The position numbers and the translations under genes were made by a program. The notes under the pieces are model-generated. The model searched no databases, had not been told where the DNA came from, and worked only from the letters and a program-made list of their open reading frames with translations. Below are positions 28,578 to 37,552 of a DNA stretch of 64,000 nucleotides, one piece after another; the stretch's first letter is position 1, and each line of letters starts with the position of its first letter. The DNA lies in contig NZ_CP092427.2 in the NCBI RefSeq assembly GCF_022374875.2, positions 868,001-932,000 of the forward strand, read 5' to 3'. The stretch comes from Mycolicibacterium rufum (GTDB lineage: Bacteria; Actinomycetota; Actinomycetes; Mycobacteriales; Mycobacteriaceae).

Positions 28578-29393
28578 TCAGGCCTGACCAACCTCGAACC
28601 GGACGAACCGGGTCACGGTCACGCCCGCCTCATCGAGCAGAGCCTTGACGGTCTTCTTGTTGTCCGACACCGACGGCTGGTCGAGCAGCACGACGTCCTT
28701 GTAGAAGCCGGTGACGCGACCCTCGACGATCTTGGGCAGCGCCTGCTCGGGCTTGCCTTCGTTGCGGGCCGTCTCCTCGGCGATGCGCCGCTCGTTGGCG
28801 ACGATGTCCTCCGGCACGTCCTCACGGGTGAGGTACTTGGCCTTCAGCGCCGCGATCTGCAGCGCGACCGCGTGCGCGGCCGACTTGTCGTCACCGGTGT
28901 ACTCGACGAGCACACCGACGGCGGGCGGCAGGTCCGCGGCACGCTTGTGCAGGTAGGTCTCGACCGTGCCGTCGAAGTAGGCGACGCGGCGAAGCTCGAG
29001 CTTCTCGCCGATCTTGGCCGACAGGTCGGCGATGACCTGCTCGACGGTGGTGTCTCCCGCCTTGGCCGCCTTGAGGGCCTCCACGTCTGTCGCCTTCGCC
29101 GCGGCCGCGGCCGCCACGATCTGGTCGGCGACGGCCTGGAACTCGGCATTCTTGGCGACGAAGTCGGTCTCGGAGTTGAGCTCGATCAGCGCGCCGTCCT
29201 TGGCGGCGACCAGGCCCTCGGCGGTCGCGCGCTCAGCGCGCTTGCCGACGTCCTTGGCGCCCTTGATGCGCAGGAGTTCCACGGCCTTGTCGAAGTCGCC
29301 GTCGGCGTCGACCAGGGCGTTCTTGCTGTCCATCATTCCGGCGCCGGTCAGCTCCCGCAGGCGCTTGACGTCGGCAGCGGTGTAGTTAGCCAT
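28578..29393 (-). CDS. tsf: Elongation factor Ts
   Basis: A 271-residue nucleotide exchange factor for EF-Tu. The N-terminal UBA-like domain has [16 protein letters not shown] at residues 11-26, and the core carries [15 protein letters not shown] near residue 73, the EF-Tu contact motif. Length equals that of other mycobacterial EF-Ts. It follows rpsB by 9 bp and is cotranscribed with it. Confidence 0.97.
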   Translation of the reverse strand: MANYTAADVKRLRELTGAGMMDSKNALVDADGDFDKAVELLRIKGAKDVGKRAERATAEGLVAAKDGALIELNSETDFVAKNAEFQAVADQIVAAAAAAKATDVEALKAAKAGDTTVEQVIADLSAKIGEKLELRRVAYFDGTVETYLHKRAADLPPAVGVLVEYTGDDKSAAHAVALQIAALKAKYLTREDVPEDIVANERRIAEETARNEGKPEQALPKIVEGRVTGFYKDVVLLDQPSVSDNKKTVKALLDEAGVTVTRFVRFEVGQA

Positions 29394-29402
29394 AGATGTG
29401 TC

Positions 29403-30260
29403 CTAGGGATTCGGGGCGGGGGTGGGTTCGGTCTGGATGTCGGCCTCGGGCGTTCCCGGCGCGGCACCGGCCGCAGTCGGCGACGCCGTGGCACCGGCCA
29501 GCAGCTCCTGCTCCCACTCGGCCAGCGGCTCGGCGGCCTCGGCATCGGACTTGTCACCACCGGAACCGGCGCCGGCACGGGCCTGCAGGCCCTCGGCGAC
29601 CGCGGAGGCCACCACCTTGGTCAGCAGCGCGGCCGAGCGGATGGCGTCGTCGTTCCCCGGGATCGGGTAGTCGACGAGGTCAGGATCGCAGTTGGTGTCG
29701 AGAATCGCGATGATCGGGATGTTCAGCTTGCGGGCTTCAGCGACCGCAAGGTGCTCCTTGTTGGTGTCGACCACCCAGATCGCCGACGGAATCTTCTGCA
29801 TGTCGCGGATACCGCCGAGCGACCGCTCGAGCTTGTTCTTCTCGCGGGTCAGCATCAGGATTTCCTTCTTGGTGCGACCCTCGAATCCGCCCGTCTGCTC
29901 CATCGCCTCGAGTTCCTTGAGGCGCTGCAGCCGCTTGTGCACGGTCGAGAAGTTGGTGAGCATGCCGCCCAGCCAGCGCTGGTTCACGTACGGCATGCCG
30001 ACGCGGGTCGCCTCCTCGGCGATGGATTCCTGCGCCTGCTTCTTGGTGCCGACGAACATGATGGAGCCGCCGTGCGCGACGGTCTCCTTGACGAACTCGT
30101 ACGCCTTGTCGATGTAGGTCAGCGTCTGCTGCAGGTCGATGATGTAGATGCCATTGCGGTCGGTGAAGATGAACCGCTTCATCTTGGGATTCCAGCGTCG
30201 GGTCTGATGCCCGAAGTGGGTGCCGCTGTCGAGCAGCTGCTTCATGGTCACAACAGCCAT
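29403..30260 (-). CDS. rpsB: 30S ribosomal protein S2
   Basis: A 285-residue S2 protein. ATG 30260 ([20 protein letters not shown]) is the conserved start; the frame remains open upstream without homology. Signature segments: [20 protein letters not shown] near residue 25 and [20 protein letters not shown] near 190. The C-terminal 55 residues are an Ala/Pro/Glu-rich extension, as in other actinobacteria. Confidence 0.97.
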   Translation of the reverse strand: MAVVTMKQLLDSGTHFGHQTRRWNPKMKRFIFTDRNGIYIIDLQQTLTYIDKAYEFVKETVAHGGSIMFVGTKKQAQESIAEEATRVGMPYVNQRWLGGMLTNFSTVHKRLQRLKELEAMEQTGGFEGRTKKEILMLTREKNKLERSLGGIRDMQKIPSAIWVVDTNKEHLAVAEARKLNIPIIAILDTNCDPDLVDYPIPGNDDAIRSAALLTKVVASAVAEGLQARAGAGSGGDKSDAEAAEPLAEWEQELLAGATASPTAAGAAPGTPEADIQTEPTPAPNP

Positions 30261-30536
30261 GGTTGTAGGTACCTTCAGTTGTCGGTTGTCGTCCGGCATC
30301 GGGTGAGCCGGACCCTGGCGACTGCTTCGATGCCGGACCCGATCGTGAGAGCGGGACCGCCGGCATACAGGTGACGAACCCGGGGGCTCGTGCAGACGCG
30401 CGAAGTCAGCCCGCAAGCGAGCTGCGGTAGGGAGTTTACACGCTGCCGAGGGGTGGTTTGACCACCGCGACCAGCCATCCCCAGCCCCGGCGGTCGGGGC
30501 TGGCCGGCGACCTCCCGGCGCGGTGCACTGGGCGGT

Positions 30537-31025
30537 ATGCGCGTGGTGGCCATTCTGCTCGTCGTGGCTGTGGCGTCCGCGGCGCCGGTGTGGGCCGATG
30601 GATCCCGGCTGCAGTGGCCGCTGCGGCCGCGGCCCGCGGTGGTGCGGGCCTTCGACGCGCCGTCACCGAACTGGCAGCGAGGGCACCGGGGTGTGGACCT
30701 CGCCGGCGCCGCGGGGCAGCCCGTGGTCGCCGCTGCCGGGGGCACCGTGGTGTTCGCCGGTGAGCTCGCGGGCCGCCCTCTGGTCTCGATCGCCCATCCG
30801 GGCGGCCTGCGCACCAGCTACGAACCGGTGCGCGCGTCGGTGCGGCCCGGCCAGCTCGTGTCCGCGGGGATGGTGATCGGCGTCTTGGAGGAGGGTCATC
30901 CGGGCTGCGCCGCCGCGGCGTGCCTGCACTGGGGCGCGATGTGGGGAGCGGCCGCGCGGGCCGACTACGTCGACCCGCTGGCGCTGGCGGTGACGACGCC
31001 GATCCGGCTCAAACCGCTGCGCTGA
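30537..31025 (+). CDS. Secreted M23 family peptidase (LytM-like)
   Basis: A 162-residue protein with a signal peptide (residues 1-20, cut near VWA-DG). The M23 fold follows: GHRGVDLAG (His/Asp zinc ligands near 50-54), [14 protein letters not shown], and CLHWGAMWG near residue 129. The usual HxH motif reads CLH, with cysteine in place of the first histidine, recalled also for actinobacterial relatives such as Rv2891. It would cut peptidoglycan peptides or act as a cell-wall binding or activator protein. Confidence 0.85.
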   Translation: MRVVAILLVVAVASAAPVWADGSRLQWPLRPRPAVVRAFDAPSPNWQRGHRGVDLAGAAGQPVVAAAGGTVVFAGELAGRPLVSIAHPGGLRTSYEPVRASVRPGQLVSAGMVIGVLEEGHPGCAAAACLHWGAMWGAAARADYVDPLALAVTTPIRLKPLR

Positions 31026-31028
31026 CCG

Positions 31029-31940
31029 TCACGCCCGCGGATGGGCCTGGTCGTGCACCGCGCGCAGCCGGGCCACGGTCACATGGGTGTAGAGCTGCGT
31101 GGTGGCCAGCGTGGAGTGGCCGAGCAGTTCCTGCACGACGCGCAGGTCGGCGCCGCCTTCCAGGAGGTGGGTGGCCGCGCTGTGGCGCAGCCCGTGCGGG
31201 CCGATGTCGGGGGCGCCGGTGACGGCGGCCATGGTCTGGTGCACAACGGTGCGGGCCTGTCGCGGGTCGAGCCGGCCGCCGCGCGCGCCCACTAGGAGCG
31301 CCGCCCCCGAGGCCGCCGTCGCGAGGGCGGGGCGGCCGTCGGTCAGCCAGGACGTCAGCGCACTGTGCGCGGGTCCGCCGTACGGGACCGTGCGCTGCCG
31401 GTTTCCCTTGCCGAGCACCCGCAGCACACGCCGGGAGGTGTCGACGTCGTCGACGTCGAGGCCGCACAGCTCGCTGACGCGAATGCCGGTGGCGTAGAGC
31501 ATCTCGACGATCAGCCGGTCCCGGATGGCCAGCGGGTCACCCTGGGCGGCGCCGGAGGCCGCGGCGTCCATCGCGTCGCTCGCCTGGTCCTGACGCAGCA
31601 CTGACGGGAGGGTGCGCCGTGACTTCGGCGCCTGCAACCGGATCGCGGGGTCCTCGGCGAGCAGCCCCCGACGGACCGCCCACGCGGTGAACGTCTTGAC
31701 CGCCGAGGCGCGTCGGGCCAGCGTGGTGCGCGCCGCTCCGGCGGTGGCCTGCGCGGCCAGCCAGGACCGCAGCGTCGGCAGGGTCAGTGCGTGCAGGCCG
31801 GCGTCGGGGTGGCGCTGGGCGAGGAAGTCGAACAACGAGCGCAGGTCGCCCAGGTAGGCGCGGCGGGTGTGCGCGGAGCGGCCCCGCTCCAGCGCGAGAT
31901 AGGAGTCGAACTCCTCGAGGATGGCCTCCACGCCGGTCAC
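31029..31940 (-). CDS. xerC: Tyrosine recombinase XerC
   Basis: A 303-residue recombinase. The N-terminal SAM-like domain spans about 1-95; the catalytic domain holds R154, K178, H249, R252, H275 and the nucleophile Y284 (TTQLYTHV). With XerD it resolves chromosome dimers at dif. It sits three bases past the convergent M23 gene and matches Rv2894c by position. Confidence 0.93.
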   Translation of the reverse strand: MTGVEAILEEFDSYLALERGRSAHTRRAYLGDLRSLFDFLAQRHPDAGLHALTLPTLRSWLAAQATAGAARTTLARRASAVKTFTAWAVRRGLLAEDPAIRLQAPKSRRTLPSVLRQDQASDAMDAAASGAAQGDPLAIRDRLIVEMLYATGIRVSELCGLDVDDVDTSRRVLRVLGKGNRQRTVPYGGPAHSALTSWLTDGRPALATAASGAALLVGARGGRLDPRQARTVVHQTMAAVTGAPDIGPHGLRHSAATHLLEGGADLRVVQELLGHSTLATTQLYTHVTVARLRAVHDQAHPRA

Positions 31941-31964
31941 CGTCTCACCGGGGGCGCCCCGCCT

Positions 31965-33125
31965 CTACAGGACGCGCCGCAACGTGTCCGGAGTGAGATC
32001 TGCCAGCGTGGGATAGCCGTCGACAGCCATCGTCAGATCCGTCTCCGCCAGCAGGGACCGCAGCACGTGCACCAGTCCGTCCTCGCCCCCGATGGCGAGG
32101 CCGTAGGCGTAGGGCCGACCGACGCCGACAGCGGTGGCGCCGAGGGCGAGCGCCTTGACGATGTCGGTGCCGCTGCGGATGCCCGAATCGAAGAGCACCG
32201 GCAGCCCGTCGGCCGCCGCGACGACGTCGGGCAGGCAGTCGATGGCGGGCAGCCCCCCGTTGGCCTGCCGGCCGCCGTGGGTCGAGCAGTAGATGCCGTC
32301 CACCCCGCCGTCCTTGGCGCGGCGGACGTCGTCGGGATGGCAGATTCCCTTGAGCACCAGCGGGAGATCGGTCAGTGACCGCAGCCACGGCAGGTCGTCC
32401 CAGGTCAGCGGATTACCGAACAGCTGCACCCACTTGAGGACCGCGCCCTGCATGTTCTCCTCGGGCGGCTGGCCCAGGCCGGCACGGAACACCGGGTCGC
32501 TGGTGTAGTTGGCCAGGCACCGGCCGCGCAGCTGGGGGAAGTTCGACGTCGACAGGTCGCGGGGTCGCCAGCCGGGGATCCAGGTGTCGAGCGTGACGAT
32601 GATCGCCTTGTAGCCGGCTTTCTCGGCACGCTGGACCAGGCTGGCTGCCAGGTCACGGTCGGTCGGGGTGTAGAGCTGGAAGAAGCCGGGGGTGTCCCCG
32701 AACTGGGCGGCGACGTCCTCCAGCGGATCCTCGGTCAGCGTCGAGACCGCCATCGGTACTCCGGTCCGCGCCGCCGCCCGCGCGGCGGCCAGATCGCCGT
32801 GGCCGTCCTGCGCGCAGATGCCGATCACCCCGACGGGTGCCATGAACAGCGGCGAGGGCAGCTCGAGACCGAACAGGTCGACGGACAGGTCGCGCTCGGT
32901 GGCGCCGACGAGCATCCGCGGCATCAGTCCCCAGCGGTCGAACGCGGTGCGGTTGGCCCGCTGGGTGCGCTCGTCGCCGGCACCGCCGGCGACGTAGGAC
33001 CAGATTCCCGGTGGCATCGCGACCTCGGCTTTCGCCTCCCAGCCGGCGTAGTCCATGGGCAGCGTCGGCATCACGCCGGACAGGCCCTGCAGGTAGATCT
33101 CGAGCTGGTAGTTACCGAAGGTCAT
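31965..33125 (-). CDS. FMN-dependent alpha-hydroxy-acid oxidase, lactate 2-monooxygenase-like
   Basis: A 386-residue TIM-barrel flavoenzyme. The active-site histidine lies in [20 protein letters not shown] near residue 285, and the catalytic arginine is in the same HGGRQ motif. FMN and substrate contacts are in [14 protein letters not shown] near 98 and [13 protein letters not shown] near 180. N-terminal [20 protein letters not shown] is typical of lactate monooxygenase rather than lactate dehydrogenase LldD. It would oxidise L-lactate or another 2-hydroxy acid; monooxygenase and oxidase outcomes cannot be told apart from sequence alone. Confidence 0.8.
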   Translation of the reverse strand: MTFGNYQLEIYLQGLSGVMPTLPMDYAGWEAKAEVAMPPGIWSYVAGGAGDERTQRANRTAFDRWGLMPRMLVGATERDLSVDLFGLELPSPLFMAPVGVIGICAQDGHGDLAAARAAARTGVPMAVSTLTEDPLEDVAAQFGDTPGFFQLYTPTDRDLAASLVQRAEKAGYKAIIVTLDTWIPGWRPRDLSTSNFPQLRGRCLANYTSDPVFRAGLGQPPEENMQGAVLKWVQLFGNPLTWDDLPWLRSLTDLPLVLKGICHPDDVRRAKDGGVDGIYCSTHGGRQANGGLPAIDCLPDVVAAADGLPVLFDSGIRSGTDIVKALALGATAVGVGRPYAYGLAIGGEDGLVHVLRSLLAETDLTMAVDGYPTLADLTPDTLRRVL

Positions 33126-33143
33126 GCGGCAAGCCTGCCAGTG

Positions 33144-33986
33144 TCAGGATTCCGCGGCGGCCAGTTCGCGCTTCCACTCGCGGAACGTCTCCTCGGTGCG
33201 GCCGCGCCGCCAGTACCCGGAGATCGAGGACGCCCAGCGGGCGTCGACGCCGCGCTCCTTGCGGATGTAGGGCCGCAGGTTGTGCATGACGGCCTGGGCC
33301 TCACCGTGGATGAACACCTGCACCTGTCCGGGCAGCCACAGCGCTTCCTTGACCGCGGCGATCAGCGGCGCGTGGTCGCCCGCGTTGTCCTCGGGCACCA
33401 GGTCGGCGCGCCCACCACGGTAGATCCACCGGAACTGGATGCCGGACGGGACGGTGAGCTCGATCTCGTCCTCGGGTCCGGCCACCTCGACGAACGCATA
33501 GCCGATCGCGTTGTCGGGCAACGCTTCCAGCGCCGCACTGATGGCGGGCAGGCCCGCCTCGTCGCCGGCGAACAGGTACCAGTCGGCCGACGGATCGGGG
33601 GCGTAGGCGCCGCTGGGCCCCATCACGAAGAGTCGTTGCCCGGGCCGTGCGCGCGCCGCCCACGGGCCGGCCACGCCGTGCTCACCGTGCACGACGAAGT
33701 CGACGGCGATCTCGCGCCGCGCGGCATCGACGCTGCGCACGGTGTAGGTGCGCACGGTCGGCCGCTGCTGCGGCGGCAGCGTCGAAAAGCTGTCGAGCGT
33801 CAGCGATTGCTCGAGAGCCCCGACGTCCAGATCGTCGGAGACGAACACCAGCTTCACGTAGGCGTCGGTGTAGTCGTTCGGCGTGAAGGTGTCGAAACCG
33901 TTGCCGCCGAGGGTGACTCGCACGATGTGCGAGCTGATCTGCTCGGTCCGCACGACCTCGAAGGTGTGCACCGGACGTCCTGCCAC
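33144..33986 (-). CDS. viuB: Siderophore-interacting protein (ferric reductase)
   Basis: A 280-residue FAD/NAD(P)H-dependent ferric-siderophore reductase. GTG 33986 is chosen since its product VAGRPVHTFEVVRTEQ matches the start recalled for Rv2895c, and GAAAGG lies upstream; ATG 34046 is an in-frame alternative. The flavin motif is RPTVRTYTVRSVDA near residue 74; HGEHGVAGPWAARA and WYLFAGDEAGLPAI follow; the tail ASSISGYWRRGRTEE is a family hallmark. It releases iron from carboxymycobactin or other siderophores in the cytoplasm. Confidence 0.9.
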   Translation of the reverse strand: MAGRPVHTFEVVRTEQISSHIVRVTLGGNGFDTFTPNDYTDAYVKLVFVSDDLDVGALEQSLTLDSFSTLPPQQRPTVRTYTVRSVDAARREIAVDFVVHGEHGVAGPWAARARPGQRLFVMGPSGAYAPDPSADWYLFAGDEAGLPAISAALEALPDNAIGYAFVEVAGPEDEIELTVPSGIQFRWIYRGGRADLVPEDNAGDHAPLIAAVKEALWLPGQVQVFIHGEAQAVMHNLRPYIRKERGVDARWASSISGYWRRGRTEETFREWKRELAAAES

Positions 33987-34101
33987 GTAGATGCCTTTCC
34001 AGTCCGCGCTTTCGCTTCGCGCGCCTCGGCGCGCCCGTTCCCGCACCGACTATACGAGCGCGGCGCCCGGCGCAGGGTCCCTCCTGGTGGGGCCCGAATC
34101 G

Positions 34102-34127
34102 AATAACAGAGCATTTGCTCTGTTATT
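34102..34127. promoter_or_regulatory. Perfect 26-bp palindrome, TetR operator
   Basis: Arms AATAACAGAGCA (34102-34113) and TGCTCTGTTATT (34116-34127) are perfect 12-bp complements with a 2-bp centre, 8 bp before the TetR start. AT-rich outer arms could include the promoter -10 box. It is the obvious autoregulatory site and may also affect viuB, divergent at 33986. Confidence 0.8.
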
Positions 34128-34135
34128 GTCGGCGC

Positions 34136-34765
34136 ATGCCCCGGCCCCGCGTGCACGACCCGGACGCGGTGCTCGACGCCGTCGAGGCACTCGTGGCCCG
34201 CGCCGGTCCGCAGGCGGTGTCGATCCGCGCGATCAGCGCGGCGGTGGGGGTGTCGAACGGGGCGCTCTATCACACGTTCACTTCCCGGGCCGGATTGACG
34301 GGACAGGCCTGGCTTCGGGCGGGCCGGCGGTTCCTGGCCGTGCAGAACGCGCTCGTCGACCGGGCGCTCACCGGCGCCGACGCCTCCGACGCCGTCGCGG
34401 CCGCCGCGGACGCACCGGTGGTGTTCGCCGAGCAGAACCCGGCCGCGGCGGCCCTGCTGTGGAGCGTGCGCCGGGACGAGGTCCTGGCCGATGACCCGCC
34501 CGAGGACGTCGCCGCCGCACTGCGCGACCTCGACCGGTTGCTCATCGCGCTGATGGTGCGCCTGGCCGTCGCGATGTGGGATCGCAGGGATGTCGCCGCG
34601 GTGGACGTAATCACCGCCTGCATCGTCGATCTGCCGACGGCGCTGGTGTTGCAACGCGATCGACTCCGGAACGCGATGGCGCGGGAGCACCTGCACGCCG
34701 CCGTGCGGGCCGTCTTGGATGTGGGACCACCACCAGAGCACCGACGACAAGGACGACGACCATGA
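34136..34765 (+). CDS. TetR/AcrR family transcriptional regulator
   Basis: A 209-residue regulator from ATG 34136 (MPRPRVHDPDAVLDAVEALV); an upstream in-frame ATG at 34115 would lie inside the operator palindrome. The recognition helix is RAISAAVGVSNGALYHTF near residues 40-57. Its stop overlaps the enoyl-CoA hydratase ATG by 4 bp, so both are one operon and the regulator probably responds to an acyl-CoA or fatty acid. Confidence 0.85.
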   Translation: MPRPRVHDPDAVLDAVEALVARAGPQAVSIRAISAAVGVSNGALYHTFTSRAGLTGQAWLRAGRRFLAVQNALVDRALTGADASDAVAAAADAPVVFAEQNPAAAALLWSVRRDEVLADDPPEDVAAALRDLDRLLIALMVRLAVAMWDRRDVAAVDVITACIVDLPTALVLQRDRLRNAMAREHLHAAVRAVLDVGPPPEHRRQGRRP

Positions 34766-35418
34766 CCGTATCCCTCACCTACGACGAGAAGATCGCCGTT
34801 CTGCGCCTCGGCGACGACGAAAACCGTTTCGCACCGGCTTTTCTCGACGATGTCGACTCCGCCATCGATCAGGCGCTGGCCGACGGCGCGGAGGGCCTGG
34901 TGACCACCGGCGGCGCGAAGTTCTACTCCAACGGACTCGACCTCGACTGGCTGGGCGCGCACAGCGATCAGGGCCCCTGGTATCTCGGCCGGGTGCACGG
35001 ACTGCTGGCGCGCCTGCTCACGCTGCCGGTGCCCACCGCGGCCGCCGTGGTCGGGCACGCGTTCGGAGCGGGCGCGATGCTGGCGCTGGCGCACGACTTC
35101 CGCGTGATGCGCTCCGACCGCGGGTTCTTCTGCCTGCCGGAAGTCGACATCCGCATTCCGTTCCACCCGGGCATGGCGGCGCTGATCCAGGCCAAGCTGA
35201 CTCCGCAGGCCGCCGTCGGGTCGATGACCACCGGCCGCCGCTTCGGTGGGCCCGAGGCCCGCGAGTACGGCATCGTCGACGCGACCGCGGCCCAAGCCGA
35301 CGTCACCACCGCCGCGGTCGATCTGCTCCGGCCCCTGCAGGGCAAGGACCGCGGCACCCTCGGCGCCATCAAGGCGACGATGTTCGGGTCAGTAATGGAC
35401 ACCCTCACCAACGAGTAG
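34762..35418 (+). CDS. Enoyl-CoA hydratase/isomerase family protein
   Basis: A 218-residue crotonase-fold protein, shorter than classical hydratases (about 260). Oxyanion-hole segments are GGAKFYSNGLDLDWL near residue 50 and GHAFGAGAMLALAHDFRVM near 95. At the position of the catalytic glutamates it has CLPEVDIRIPF, resembling delta3-delta2 enoyl-CoA isomerases rather than hydratases. ATG 34762 overlaps the TetR stop. Role in moving double bonds of unsaturated acyl-CoA is likely. Confidence 0.8.
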   Translation: MTVSLTYDEKIAVLRLGDDENRFAPAFLDDVDSAIDQALADGAEGLVTTGGAKFYSNGLDLDWLGAHSDQGPWYLGRVHGLLARLLTLPVPTAAAVVGHAFGAGAMLALAHDFRVMRSDRGFFCLPEVDIRIPFHPGMAALIQAKLTPQAAVGSMTTGRRFGGPEAREYGIVDATAAQADVTTAAVDLLRPLQGKDRGTLGAIKATMFGSVMDTLTNE

Positions 35419-35558
35419 GCGGGTCGCCTGCGCTCTGCACATCGCGAACGCGCGTCGTGACAGGGTCGCGACGTCGGGGAACGCCGAAGCGCATCGTGGC
35501 ACCAGATCCGCGCACAGGTACTAGCGAATTTAGCAGGCGTGCATTCGATCTCGCTGGC

Positions 35559-35960
35559 TCACCCGCCACCACATCCCCCACCGCCGCAGCCTCCACCGCC
35601 GCACCCTCCGCTGCCGCCGCAGCTGCTTCCGCCGTCCAGGCCTCCGCCGACGTAGTCGCCTCCGCCCCCGTATCCGCCCGCCCCCCACAGGCCGGCCGAA
35701 CTCGCCGTTCCCCCAGCCCAGCGCTTTCGGCGTCTGGCCTTCTTTGCGGCCCGCCACGCTTCAAAGTCTCGGAGGCTCTGACCATGGTCGTCCCAGACTT
35801 GCCCCTGCGGGGTTTCTTCACGCGCCTTAGCGATTGAGCGCTCCGAAGTGGTTTCTGCACACTCCGCGCCGTCTCGGGGCGTTCTCTCCCGGCGAATGAC
35901 CGCGGCCACCAGGAGGTACGTTGCCAGCGCAACTCCGACCACCACGATCGCGGTCATCAT
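35559..35960 (-). CDS. Small membrane protein with Gly/Cys-rich tail
   Basis: A 133-residue hypothetical protein: one N-terminal membrane helix (residues 3-20), a charged middle part with WDDHGQSLRDFEAWRAAKKA, and a C-terminal tail of about 40 residues almost entirely Gly with regularly spaced Cys (CGGSGGCGGGGCGGGGCGGG). Such CGGGG tails occur on TIGR04222-type membrane proteins and may bind metal. The start could be ATG 35960 or 35957. It is divergent from the 36006 gene, with only 45 bp between. Confidence 0.55.
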   Translation of the reverse strand: MMTAIVVVGVALATYLLVAAVIRRERTPRDGAECAETTSERSIAKAREETPQGQVWDDHGQSLRDFEAWRAAKKARRRKRWAGGTASSAGLWGAGGYGGGGDYVGGGLDGGSSCGGSGGCGGGGCGGGGCGGG

Positions 35961-36005
35961 GAATCGAGGTTACGCCGCTTCAGGGGTGGCGCATAGAGTG
36001 ATGGC

Positions 36006-36542
36006 GTGTGGCGCAGGCGCGCAGATTTGATCGATCGGGCCAATGCTGCGGCGGCAGGTGTCGAGCTTCCCTCCGCTGTTTACAAGACGTGCCCCTGGCA
36101 ACCGCGGGCACTCATCGAGACCGGCCTGCGGCAGTGGCTGCGGTGCTGTGCGCCGGCGCTGCGGGATGGCCAGGTGATCGGAATGCCGTCGCGAGCGGTG
36201 GACGAAGCGTGGCATGGTTTCATTCTCTGCACCGCTCGGTATTCCGCGTTCTGTAAGGATGCGTACGGACGATATCTCCATCACCACCCCGAAGGCGGCG
36301 CGCCCGACGACATCGCCGGGGTTAATGATCCCCTCGACGAGCAACTCGGTCGAACGGTCGTCGCATGGGCACTGGTCGCAGGGCCCGACGAGCATTGTGT
36401 GCTCTGGGACCTTGACGAAAAGGTCGGCGTGGATCACCCGTGGCGAATCGACCGTCAAAGGGTTGCCGCTATCCAAGCGGCCGTCACGACACTCGGCCGT
36501 GAGCGCCAGAATCGAACCGCACCGAGTACCAGGGCACAATGA
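36006..36542 (+). CDS. Glycine-rich-domain-protein-like (GRDP-like) hypothetical
   Basis: A 178-residue protein from GTG 36006. The central segment AVDEAWHGFILCTARYSAFC at residues 64-83 matches the DEaWH...Y..FC pattern of glycine-rich domain proteins, followed by YGRYLHHHPEG with a histidine cluster. No membrane segment or signal peptide. It is paired head to head with the Gly/Cys-tailed membrane protein, which is noteworthy because in such families the two parts can occur in one polypeptide. Function unknown. Confidence 0.6.
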   Translation: MWRRRADLIDRANAAAAGVELPSAVYKTCPWQPRALIETGLRQWLRCCAPALRDGQVIGMPSRAVDEAWHGFILCTARYSAFCKDAYGRYLHHHPEGGAPDDIAGVNDPLDEQLGRTVVAWALVAGPDEHCVLWDLDEKVGVDHPWRIDRQRVAAIQAAVTTLGRERQNRTAPSTRAQ

Positions 36543-36620
36543 CTCTCAGCCCCAACACGCGGCCCACCAGGCGCCTCGGTGAGAGCTTCGCCGACGAGCA
36601 GATAGCTCGACCCCGCAGCG

Positions 36621-36684
36621 ATTTCCATTCAGCGTTGGCCTGGGTCACCAGCCCCTTGATGTCGAGCACGGCGCGTCTTGTCAC
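36621..36684 (-). pseudogene. Remnant copy of the dprA 3' end
   Basis: On the minus strand this encodes AVLDIKGLVTQANAEWKSLRG, closely matching the DprA C-terminus MLDIKGLVKQQEDGEWKLVQ. At DNA level 36621-36671 aligns with dprA 37579-37632: 10 of 10 identical at one end, TCACCAG shared, 18 of 20 at the other, and a 3-bp in-frame gap in the middle. It lies about 0.9 kb downstream of dprA in the same orientation, so the intervening segment is flanked by direct repeats. The rest of the gene is absent. Confidence 0.6.
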
Positions 36685-36733
36685 CCGTGCCGAGGCGATC
36701 CGCGAATCTTGTTCGGGTCCGTCGTGAACGCCC

Positions 36734-37069
36734 TTAACCGGGTGTAATCGTCGACGACGAAGGCAAGCCCGCGTCCGGCCACCAGCGCGCCGCGGCGACG
36801 TCGACGATCCCCCGCCGCAAGGGGGTGCCCTCGTGGTGCCACTGCGTCTGCGCCTCGACCATCAGGTGAACCGGCAGCGTCCCGTTGACCCGGACCACCC
36901 GCCACCAGGTCACCGCCGCGCCGTCACGTGCCATCACCCCTCCCACGCCACGCGGGCCGCCCCGCTGCAGGTATTCGGCGATGTCGCCGTAGGTCATCAC
37001 GCGTCCCGGTGGAATGCGGTCGACGACCTCGAGGACCGCTGCGGCGAACTGCTCGTGGGCGTCGTTCAC
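36734..37069 (-). CDS. Alkyltransferase-like (MGMT family) protein
   Basis: A 111-residue protein with the O6-alkylguanine transferase DNA-binding fold: VLEVVDRIPPGRVMTYGDIAEYL at residues 13-35 and VGGVMAR near 43. At the site of the reactive PCHR motif it has TWWRVVR, so the acceptor cysteine is replaced by tryptophan. It should therefore recognise alkylated guanine and flag it for excision repair rather than remove the alkyl group. Start at ATG 37069; 16 bp after the secreted-protein gene ends. Confidence 0.85.
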   Translation of the reverse strand: MNDAHEQFAAAVLEVVDRIPPGRVMTYGDIAEYLQRGGPRGVGGVMARDGAAVTWWRVVRVNGTLPVHLMVEAQTQWHHEGTPLRRGIVDVAAARWWPDAGLPSSSTITPG

Positions 37070-37085
37070 CGGGAACGGGGCTGCG

Positions 37086-37466
37086 TCACAAACCGGGCAG
37101 GCAGTTGACCAGCGGGATGCACGGAGGCGGCGGCGGTCCCGGGGGGTTACCGGAGATCATGACCGGCTTGTTGTCCGGTGCGTTCGGATCGAAGTAGAAC
37201 GTGTGGCACCGGGACAGATCCCAGCCCGCCACCGGGGTCATCCCCGATGCGGGACACCAGATCTGACCGCACTGACCGAATGCGTTGCACGCAGGCATGC
37301 CCTCAGGCGGTGCACATTCGGGAGTCGTCGCGTCCCCCGGCGAGCACGTCGAACCAGCTTGAGCCACAGGGGAACCGAAGGTCGTTGCCACGCCGAGCGT
37401 TGCGAGAGCCAACCCGCCGGACAACACCGCGGCGGAAGCCACCGCGCGCAGAGTTGGTCTTGCCAT
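37086..37466 (-). CDS. Small secreted cysteine/proline-rich protein
   Basis: A 126-residue protein from ATG 37466, preceded by GAAAGGAA. An N-terminal signal peptide (about 1-36, ending SPVAQAG) is followed by a mature part of about 90 residues with seven cysteines, a DATTPECAPPEGMPACNAF segment, and a proline run before the C-terminus (PPGPPPPPCIPLVNCLPGL). No recognised domain. Probably an exported, disulfide-bonded mycobacterial envelope protein. Confidence 0.65.
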   Translation of the reverse strand: MARPTLRAVASAAVLSGGLALATLGVATTFGSPVAQAGSTCSPGDATTPECAPPEGMPACNAFGQCGQIWCPASGMTPVAGWDLSRCHTFYFDPNAPDNKPVMISGNPPGPPPPPCIPLVNCLPGL

Positions 37467-37552
37467 CGATAATTCCTTTCTCGAGCCTGCCACCGTGATG
37501 ATCTCCGAGCAATCACGAAAATTGAGGACAATCGCCAAAACCGACCGGCTCG

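Noticed and set aside
35419..35558. Possible small gene after the enoyl-CoA hydratase.
   Set aside because: Short frames only, without ribosome binding site or recognisable protein pattern.
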